Origin: an uncultured Lachnospiraceae bacterium
GTDB lineage: Bacteria; Bacillota; Clostridia; Lachnospirales; Lachnospiraceae
Direction of reading: 5' to 3'
Length of the DNA stretch: 41,937 nucleotides
Assembly: GCA_902783375.1 (NCBI GenBank)
Contig: CACZQN010000040.1
Coordinates: 1 to 41,937 of the forward strand
Shown: positions 36,573-41,937 of the stretch, one piece after another
How positions within the stretch are numbered: position 1 is the first letter of the stretch
Layout: each line of letters begins with the position of its first letter
Notes under the pieces: model-generated
Told to the model about the DNA's origin: nothing
The model's input: only the letters and a program-made list of their open reading frames with translations
Databases searched by the model: none
Program-made: the position numbers and the translations under genes

Positions 36573-37760
36573 TCATTCCGGCTTCCGCCGGTACTGCCCC
36601 GGTGTGACCCCCATATTTTTCTTGAAAATGTTCTGAAAATAGGCCTGACTTGAGTATCCGAGATAGGCACTGATTTCCGCAAGGCTCTGGTCTGAGAAGC
36701 GCAGGAGGTCGCAGGCCTCCTCGATCTTGCAGGAAGTCATGTACTCCCCGACGCTCATCCCCATCTCCGCCTTGAATGTCCGCATCAGCCAGGATGCACT
36801 GCGGTGGATCACTTCTGCAATCTCATCGACGACGAGATTGGTATTCGTGTGGTTCCGGATAAACTCCGCTGCCTGGCGGATCTCTGGCGAAAGGCCTGCC
36901 GGCATCTTCGCTGCCCCGGCCCGCTCACACAGATCTATCAGGAAGATGTAGCGGAGGCGGTTCACTTCCTCCACGGTCTGGAGTTTCTCACACTCCTGCA
37001 TATACAGATCCGTCAGCTGGTAGACCTTCTCCGTATCCACGCCACCGGGGATCGCACCGAGAATTCCGGCTTTCGCCGCAAATCCGATAAAGGTGTTCTT
37101 TGCGTGCCGCAGCGGTGTCTTCGCGGTCCGTCCCTCTGCCGGGAACTTCTGGGTCTGGTCCAGGAACTTCTTCAGCCGGTCCACATCCCCGTGGGCAACA
37201 TAGCGGTACAGTTCCATCTCAAATGCATAAGAGTCGTGTGCCTCCTCGTGTTCTTTTGCATCAACCGCTTCCGCCGTCTCTCTTGCATTCCGCCGCTTTG
37301 CTGCAGACGTTTCTTCTCCGAAGAAATCCTCCACATTTCCTTCCTTGTGGTTCAGGCACAGATGCAGGAACAGCAGATAGCGGATGAACTGGGGATGCGA
37401 ACTGACCGGTACAGCCCGCAGCAACTCCTCCGTCTGCTCCCGGTATTCCTGCGGCAGTTTTGTCTCCTGGATGAATTCATGGACCAGGACATCCGTCACT
37501 TCCGTTGTAAAAATCGGCCCGATGAACAGGTCAAAATCCGTCCCTTCCACGTGGACGCGGCCATATTCGAGATCCGGGTTGATGGCCGAGAAGCCGGGAT
37601 TTTTTGTCGGTGGGTAGACTGCCCAGGAGGCAGTATTCTGCAGTTCCATCCGCTCACCGAAGGAGGAATAAACAGGCACCCCTGCCCGCAGCAGATTCAC
37701 CGGAATCCCGGTCGCTGCAAAGAACCTTCTGCAAAATGATACATACTCGATTGCTTCCAT
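36573..37760 (-). CDS. AraC-family transcriptional regulator
   Basis: About 395 residues. The N-terminal region (1-290) is a sensor of no recognised type, with a charged insertion near 155-180. The C-terminal 100 residues are two helix-turn-helix units: LVVDEIAEVIHRSASWLMRTF and QSLAEISAYLGYSSQAYFQNIF, ending GVTPGQYRRKPE, the classic AraC ending. It is divergent from the glycosidase at 37951, so it probably activates that gene in response to a sugar. The start is taken as ATG 37760, close behind GGAGGAG; ATG 37772 is the alternative. Confidence 0.9.
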   Translation of the reverse strand: MEAIEYVSFCRRFFAATGIPVNLLRAGVPVYSSFGERMELQNTASWAVYPPTKNPGFSAINPDLEYGRVHVEGTDFDLFIGPIFTTEVTDVLVHEFIQETKLPQEYREQTEELLRAVPVSSHPQFIRYLLFLHLCLNHKEGNVEDFFGEETSAAKRRNARETAEAVDAKEHEEAHDSYAFEMELYRYVAHGDVDRLKKFLDQTQKFPAEGRTAKTPLRHAKNTFIGFAAKAGILGAIPGGVDTEKVYQLTDLYMQECEKLQTVEEVNRLRYIFLIDLCERAGAAKMPAGLSPEIRQAAEFIRNHTNTNLVVDEIAEVIHRSASWLMRTFKAEMGMSVGEYMTSCKIEEACDLLRFSDQSLAEISAYLGYSSQAYFQNIFKKNMGVTPGQYRRKPE

Positions 37761-37772
37761 CTTCTCCTCCAT

Positions 37773-37950
37773 TCCCTGTCTTTACGACCTCTTCAGGACG
37801 CCACTTCTATTTTAAAAGATAATGCCAGCTGGAGCAAGCATCATCTTACAATTCCCTGCAGGATTCTGCAATTATGGCGTCCTGTCCTGGAGTATAGTGT
37901 TTTCAGGAGAACACAGACAGATTAATCAGATCACCAGCAGGAGGCAGACC
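37773..37950. promoter_or_regulatory. Divergent control region between araC-type regulator and glycosidase
   Basis: Two possible minus-strand promoters for the regulator: TTGCAG-17-TAAGAT (about 37834-37874) or TTGCTC-17-TAAAAT (about 37807-37836). On the plus strand TATAGT (about 37894) with a weak -35 could serve the glycosidase. A partial dyad (AATTCCCTGCAGGATTCTGCAATT near 37850-37873) holds a CTGCAG repeat and may be the AraC site. Confidence 0.45.
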
Positions 37951-40401
37951 ATGAATCATCCGATTTCCATACCGATCACCGAACCGAACCAGGGAATTCT
38001 CAATTTCTCCCATCTGCTTGATGCACCAGCCGGGAAGCACGGCTTCACCTGCGTCAAGGACGGCCATCTCTACTTTGAAGACGGAACCCGCGCCAGATTC
38101 CTCGGCTTCAACATCGCTGCCCGCTCGAACACGCCGAGCCACGAAGATGCAGAGCGCCTTGCGGAACGGCTCGCAAGCCTCGGTGTCAATGTCATCCGGA
38201 TGCACGCGGCGGACGCCCCGATCGGGGAAGACAAGCCCGGCAGCTGGTCTGCAAGCAGCAAGACACCACTGATCGACTACGACAAAAAGACCAGCCGCTT
38301 CTTCAACCCGGAGGGGCTAGACCGCTTCGACTATCTCGCAGCCAAACTGAAGGAAAAGGGCATCTACATCCACGTCGACCTGCTGGTCGCCAGAGCATTT
38401 CTCCCGGAAGATGACCTGGACTACCCGGGCGGCGTTCCGTCCTGCATGAAGCGCTTTTCCATGTACAATGAGCGCCTCATCGAACTGCAGAAGGAATATG
38501 CGAAGGCCTACCTCACCCATGTCAATCCGTATACCGGGCTGGCCCCGGCCGACGATCCGTCCATCATGACCGTCCAGATGAACAACGAAGAATCCGCCAT
38601 CAAGGGCAATGTCGGAAGCGATGCAGGGGACGAGATGGCACCGTACCGTGAGGAAGTCCAGAAGCGCTTTAATGATTATCTCCTGATGAAATACTACACC
38701 CGCAAGCGGCTTGCCGAGGCCTGGACACTCGATGGTGTCTGTGCCCTCGGGGACGAAGAGGATCCCGAGGCAGGAACCGTCCGCGGCATCGAAGGAGGCT
38801 TCTACCAGTCGGTCAATGAACCGATGGGCTCCTGGGATGCACCGGAGAATGCAGCACGCTACGCGGATTTCATGGAATTCGGCACCTACATGAACCACAG
38901 ATTCTACCGGGATATGAAGGACTATCTCATCTCCATTGGTGTCAAGGTCCCGATTGTCGCCAGCAACCTGGTCACCGGGGCTGCCGATGTCTACGGCCAT
39001 ACCGTCGGGGATATCATGGAGAACAACACCTATTTCAACCATCCGATCATGCCGGTACAGAATGACACCTACATGGTCTACGGGCCGACCGAATATGTCT
39101 CTGTCAACCCGCTCCGGGTCCAGATGGGCGTCGGTTCCATGGGAACCACCCTGCTGAGCCTTGCGTCGGTTGCCATCGTCGGCGGCAAGCCGTTCATGAC
39201 AAGTGAATGGAACGAGTACGGCCTGCATCCCTTCCACTCCACGGCCTATGTGCACACCGTCGCCTATGCCTGCCTGAATGACTGGGACGGCCTGATCCTC
39301 TACAATCATCACACCTCGGAATCTCTTGACGCTGAGCCGGCAGATGAAATTGTTACGGTCTTCGATGCCTACAACGACCCGGCGCTGATCGCGCAGTGGG
39401 GTTTCATGGCGAGCATCTTCCTGAAAGGACTGGTCTCCACTGCAAAGCACCGCGTGGATGTGGTCTATACGGCGAGTGACCGCCTGACCCTGCCGAACTT
39501 CCACGCGATGCCGATGTGCTTCTTCCCGTATATCACCGGCATGCGGAATGTCTTCCTGGATGCGGACGAGCACTACCGCGGAGATGCGGATATCGCGGTC
39601 AATGCCGGCTTCCTGAACAGCTGCGATCTGCGGGATGCGGCACATGCCGTGTCCTACGCCTGGTCTCCGTACCGCGACCCGAAGCGCCGTTATCTCGACA
39701 AAAACCGTCTTGTCCGTGCTGCGAAAGGCAGCATCAAGACACAGCCTGGTGTCCACATCAGTGAGCATGATCTTGTCTTCGACCGGATCGCAGAGATTGC
39801 CGGAACCGGTGACTATACAGCATTCGCCTCCATCATGGATGAGGCGATGAAAGCCTGGGGCGTGATGGATCCGGCCTGCGGCTATGTTGACGGTACACTG
39901 ATCTCCGACACCGGGGAGCTCCGCTTCGACCCGGATCACCAGAAGTTCCAGATCACGAACAGCAAGTGCGGATACTTCAGCGGTGCGCCGGCAGAGCCGG
40001 TTCAGCTCTCCGAGGACATCTGTGTTCTCTCTGAGAACGAGCGCATCACACTGGCTCTGCTGCCGACAGATGCGGAAGCCCTCTCGAATGCACAGACCTT
40101 CCTCCTCACGGCACTTGGCAAAACCGGAACCGATGCGGCCTCCTACACCCCGGGTCCGGAACTGATGCCGGGCCTGCGCTTCACTGCGGTGCGGCTCGAC
40201 GGAAAGCTCTACGCGGAATCCCTTTCCGGCAGCATCACAGTCAGGGCAAAAGAAGCGAAGCTTGAACTCCTCGATCCACAGAGCCGCCTGCTTCAGACGA
40301 TCCCAGGCACACAGGATCAGGAGCATGCTTCTGACAGCTGGACCTTCCCTCTTGACGGCAGCCAGGCAGGCATTCAGTACCGGCTGACGGTCACAAGGTA
40401 A
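37951..40401 (+). CDS. Clan GH-A-like glycoside hydrolase, family uncertain
   Basis: 816 residues. A TIM barrel (about 50-450) has RFLGFNIAARSNTPSHEDAERLAE-type N-terminal features, then LGVNVIRMHAAD, an acid/base candidate Glu213 in VQMNNEES and a nucleophile candidate Glu419 in FMTSEWNEYG. The Asn-Glu before the acid/base and the Glu on a late barrel strand are clan GH-A hallmarks. C-terminal beta-domains (about 640-816) follow. No signal peptide. It resembles large uncharacterised cytoplasmic glycosidases of Clostridia; I cannot fix the family or substrate. The start at 37951 is set by AGGAGG 6 nt upstream. The plus strand runs against the neighbouring genes. Confidence 0.82.
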   Translation: MNHPISIPITEPNQGILNFSHLLDAPAGKHGFTCVKDGHLYFEDGTRARFLGFNIAARSNTPSHEDAERLAERLASLGVNVIRMHAADAPIGEDKPGSWSASSKTPLIDYDKKTSRFFNPEGLDRFDYLAAKLKEKGIYIHVDLLVARAFLPEDDLDYPGGVPSCMKRFSMYNERLIELQKEYAKAYLTHVNPYTGLAPADDPSIMTVQMNNEESAIKGNVGSDAGDEMAPYREEVQKRFNDYLLMKYYTRKRLAEAWTLDGVCALGDEEDPEAGTVRGIEGGFYQSVNEPMGSWDAPENAARYADFMEFGTYMNHRFYRDMKDYLISIGVKVPIVASNLVTGAADVYGHTVGDIMENNTYFNHPIMPVQNDTYMVYGPTEYVSVNPLRVQMGVGSMGTTLLSLASVAIVGGKPFMTSEWNEYGLHPFHSTAYVHTVAYACLNDWDGLILYNHHTSESLDAEPADEIVTVFDAYNDPALIAQWGFMASIFLKGLVSTAKHRVDVVYTASDRLTLPNFHAMPMCFFPYITGMRNVFLDADEHYRGDADIAVNAGFLNSCDLRDAAHAVSYAWSPYRDPKRRYLDKNRLVRAAKGSIKTQPGVHISEHDLVFDRIAEIAGTGDYTAFASIMDEAMKAWGVMDPACGYVDGTLISDTGELRFDPDHQKFQITNSKCGYFSGAPAEPVQLSEDICVLSENERITLALLPTDAEALSNAQTFLLTALGKTGTDAASYTPGPELMPGLRFTAVRLDGKLYAESLSGSITVRAKEAKLELLDPQSRLLQTIPGTQDQEHASDSWTFPLDGSQAGIQYRLTVTR

Positions 40402-40838
40402 GCCTGCACGTTCTCGATCAACCTCCGGAAAGCCCTCTGGTTGACTGATTTTTGAAAGAATTGCTTTAATAGTCAAGACACTTTTTGAGAATTCCTGAGA
40501 AAACAAAGAACGCCCATGACTATCTGTGTTGTTTTCCCACAGAATAGTCATGGGCGTTCCGCTATTCAGAGGTTTTTTCTGGACCTCTGACAGAAATATT
40601 GAACTTTTTTCATGACTGAAAAGACTTGTTTTTGCGTTAGTAATCAAGTGACCCTGCCATCACGAGGATGCAAGACCGGGCTTTCGCATGACTATATATT
40701 CCTCTTTCACTCTTTTTAGTCTTATTCCATAGAAAAAGGAGCCTGCCTGCACAGTAAAGAGCCGTGAGAGTCCGCCTGCAAGTGAAAAGCAAGATTCTCC
40801 TTACAGGGTGAATCTGTTGTTTCTGTCTTCTTTTTGTC
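40402..40838. other. Gene-free stretch with inverted repeats and a repeat-like segment
   Basis: This interval separates the glycosidase and the convergent acylphosphatase gene. It holds an R/F pair (GTTGACTGATTT at 40440 and TTTAATAGTCAA at 40465, again exactly 25 bp apart), the terminator at 40508-40559, a TCAGAGGT/ACCTCTGA hairpin (40565-40591) and AGATTC/GAATCT (40792-40815). The part 40637-40800 has an open minus frame that I do not regard as a gene; its look suggests an interspersed repeat. No RNA gene was recognised. Confidence 0.5.
40508..40559. terminator. Long hairpin terminator between convergent genes
   Basis: A 21-bp stem with one bulge (GAACGCCCATGACTAT at the base, then CTGTG/CACAG) and a 9-nt loop. 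On the minus strand it is followed by TTTGTTTTCTC, so it most likely ends the tetR-acylphosphatase transcript; it can also stop the plus-strand glycosidase transcript. Confidence 0.75.
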
Positions 40839-41105
40839 TCAATATGCATCGAATCCGTATTCTTCCGGATCCACCGGCAGATCCTTCACGCGCATATTCT
40901 CGATGCGGACATAGGTTCCCCGCTCGATCGCGAGGATCACGGCATCGATGTCCGCTTCCTCTCCCTGGATCTCCATGGTCACCGATCCATCGAACTCGTT
41001 CCGCACCCAGCCGGTACAGCCATAGTGCTCCGCCGCATTTCTCGCACGGTAGCGGAATCCGACGCCCTGGACCCAGCCTTCAAAGACGATTCTCTTCCTG
41101 ACCAT
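40839..41105 (-). CDS. acyP: Acylphosphatase
   Basis: 88 residues, normal length. The signature FEGWVQGVGFRYRA with the catalytic Arg and the second motif TGWVRNEFDGSV with the catalytic Asn are intact, plus the C-terminal GFDAY. It hydrolyses small acyl phosphates in the cytoplasm. The start at 41105 lies 7 nt from AGGAGA, inside the end of the tetR gene, so the two are co-transcribed and probably coupled. Confidence 0.95.
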   Translation of the reverse strand: MVRKRIVFEGWVQGVGFRYRARNAAEHYGCTGWVRNEFDGSVTMEIQGEEADIDAVILAIERGTYVRIENMRVKDLPVDPEEYGFDAY

Positions 41106-41106
41106 A

Positions 41107-41703
41107 TCAGCGTCTCCTGCGGTTTGCATCATCGAGTCCGAAGAAGCCGTTCACGCCCCCGAGAACCAGCCGGTTCGTCACCGTGATAACTTCCTCGATC
41201 GGCAGTTTCTTGCCATCCTCCACCCACTGTCTGTAGGCTGTCAGGACTGCATTGTTGATGAAACCCATCAGGAGTTTCTTCTCGTAATCCGATAATTTCC
41301 GGTATTCTGGCGAACTGCCCCAGCCTTCCGTCGTCACGGTCTCGATCATATCGTCCCGGATCGAGTGATAGGTGCCGCTGCACGTGATCTTTTCATAGGC
41401 CATTCCCTGCTCCGCAGAGTACAGGAAGAACTCCCGGTTCACCTTGTCCAGTTCCTCCGGAAGGCGATAGCCTTTCACACGGTCCAGATACGAAGATGAA
41501 AGCTCCATCTGCAGTTCCACAAGCAGTGCATCGAGTGTTTCATAGTAATGATAGAATGTCTTTTTATTGATCCGCGCGCGGTCGCAGAGTTCCTTCACCG
41601 TGATTTTCTCATAATCTTTCTCACAGATCAGGCTCTCAAATGCAGACTTGATCCCTTCGATGGTCTTGACCACACGCAGATCTTCATGTCCCTGCAGAAT
41701 CAT
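41107..41703 (-). CDS. TetR-family transcriptional regulator
   Basis: 198 residues. The N-terminal helix-turn-helix (about 30-60) contains KITVKELCDRARINKKTFYHYYETLDALL, a clear TetR DNA-binding motif. The C-terminal ligand domain is helical and not assigned. The start at 41703 follows GGAGAGACC. A promoter with a dyad over its -10 lies upstream, suggesting that it represses itself and the acylphosphatase gene. Confidence 0.92.
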   Translation of the reverse strand: MILQGHEDLRVVKTIEGIKSAFESLICEKDYEKITVKELCDRARINKKTFYHYYETLDALLVELQMELSSSYLDRVKGYRLPEELDKVNREFFLYSAEQGMAYEKITCSGTYHSIRDDMIETVTTEGWGSSPEYRKLSDYEKKLLMGFINNAVLTAYRQWVEDGKKLPIEEVITVTNRLVLGGVNGFFGLDDANRRRR

Positions 41704-41742
41704 GACAGGTCTCTCCTTTTTTCAAATCCATTGATAAGCAAC

Positions 41743-41762
41743 TATGGTTGCATATTACCATA
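41743..41762. promoter_or_regulatory. Dyad operator of the TetR regulator
   Basis: TATGGT (41743-41748) and ACCATA (41757-41762) form a dyad with 8 nt between, and nearby bases extend it. It overlaps the -10 box of the tetR promoter, the usual site for TetR autoregulation. Confidence 0.65.
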
Positions 41763-41781
41763 ACTGGAATGCCTCCGTCAA
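41752..41781 (-). promoter_or_regulatory. Promoter of the tetR-acyP operon
   Basis: Minus strand TTGACG (41776-41781) and TAATAT (41752-41757), 18-nt spacer, about 50 bp before the start codon. Confidence 0.7.
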
Positions 41782-41796
41782 GAAACTGCGTTTTTC

Positions 41797-41937
41797 TCAC
41801 AGTTCCCGGACTGCGTCATAGGCGTCATGGATGCAGGTCAGGATCTGATCGAGCGCTTCCACGATCGTCACCTGCTTCCATCCGGACCGGTGCGTATAAA
41901 CTGCACTGATCGGACTGTCGAACAGCTTCTGGAAAAA
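41797..41937 (-). CDS. 3' end of an unidentified gene (runs off the window)
   Basis: The minus strand is open from the window edge for 46 codons to TGA (41797-41799). The visible C-terminus contains LFDSPISAVYTHRSGWKQ and ends CIHDAYDAVREL, a mostly helical tail. Codon use resembles the neighbouring genes. No family was recognised, and a terminator does not clearly separate it from the tetR promoter. Confidence 0.6.
   Translation of the reverse strand, partial: FFQKLFDSPISAVYTHRSGWKQVTIVEALDQILTCIHDAYDAVREL

Noticed and set aside
38317-40647. 776-residue minus-strand open frame opposite the clan GH-A glycosidase
   Set aside because: Shadow frame produced by the high GC third positions of the plus-strand gene.
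40637-40849. 70-residue minus-strand frame downstream of acylphosphatase
   Set aside because: Basic and Leu-rich with no domain, no ribosome site, and it overlaps hairpins; more likely a non-coding repeat.

Overview
The window looks like a moderately GC-rich, Gram-positive anaerobe of the class Clostridia, most likely a Lachnospiraceae gut or rumen bacterium. The clues are the monoderm-style FtsX/BceB-like exporter, the NusG_II and Gx-transporter pair, a DUF6465-type small protein, many cytoplasmic glycoside hydrolases, and a sodium-type ATP synthase c subunit. The assignment is an inference from protein families. No rRNA or tRNA gene was seen. Most genes lie on the minus strand.

Positions 1-1311 are a decayed plus-strand region: the right end of an IS200/IS605-type element, a response-regulator fragment fused in frame to the C-terminal part of an epimerase, and a short-chain dehydrogenase with an internal deletion. 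A bidirectional terminator separates this from a complete minus-strand F1Fo ATP synthase operon (9035 down to 1384; order atpZ-like, atpI-like, B, E, F, H, A, G, D, C). Its c subunit carries a two-carboxylate sodium-binding signature.

Positions 9036-11233 hold an orphan gene for a PD-(D/E)XK-like protein. On both sides of it lie non-coding arrays of short motifs that alternate in orientation with a period of about 63 bp. This is the least explained structure in the window. It is followed by an ABC permease fused to an ATPase domain that has lost its catalytic residues, and by a small DUF6465-like protein.

Positions 13233-17076 encode a GH2 and a GH39 glycosidase under a promoter with a perfect palindrome over its -35 box. 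Positions 17279-25221 are a six-gene exporter operon: three membrane-fusion adaptors, one FtsX permease and two ATPases, one of which ends in an AbrB-like domain. Its promoter carries a SlyA/MarR-like box in the spacer. Divergent from it is a DUF1593 (nucleoside-hydrolase-like) gene.

Positions 27118-30167 are a minus-strand unit of GH120 beta-xylosidase, NusG_II protein and Gx transporter. Next come a secreted leucine-rich-repeat protein, then a tightly packed six-gene operon (36403 down to 31894: rfbD, DUF1294, DUF4160, DUF2442, peptidase S66, type-B carboxylesterase), and a divergent pair of an AraC regulator and a clan GH-A-like glycosidase. The window ends with acylphosphatase, a TetR regulator with a self-operator, and the 3' end of an unidentified gene. 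Taken together, the sugar genes suggest intracellular breakdown of imported xylo- and galacto-oligosaccharides: no glycosidase here has a signal peptide and no intact sugar transporter is present, only a possible permease remnant near 17230.
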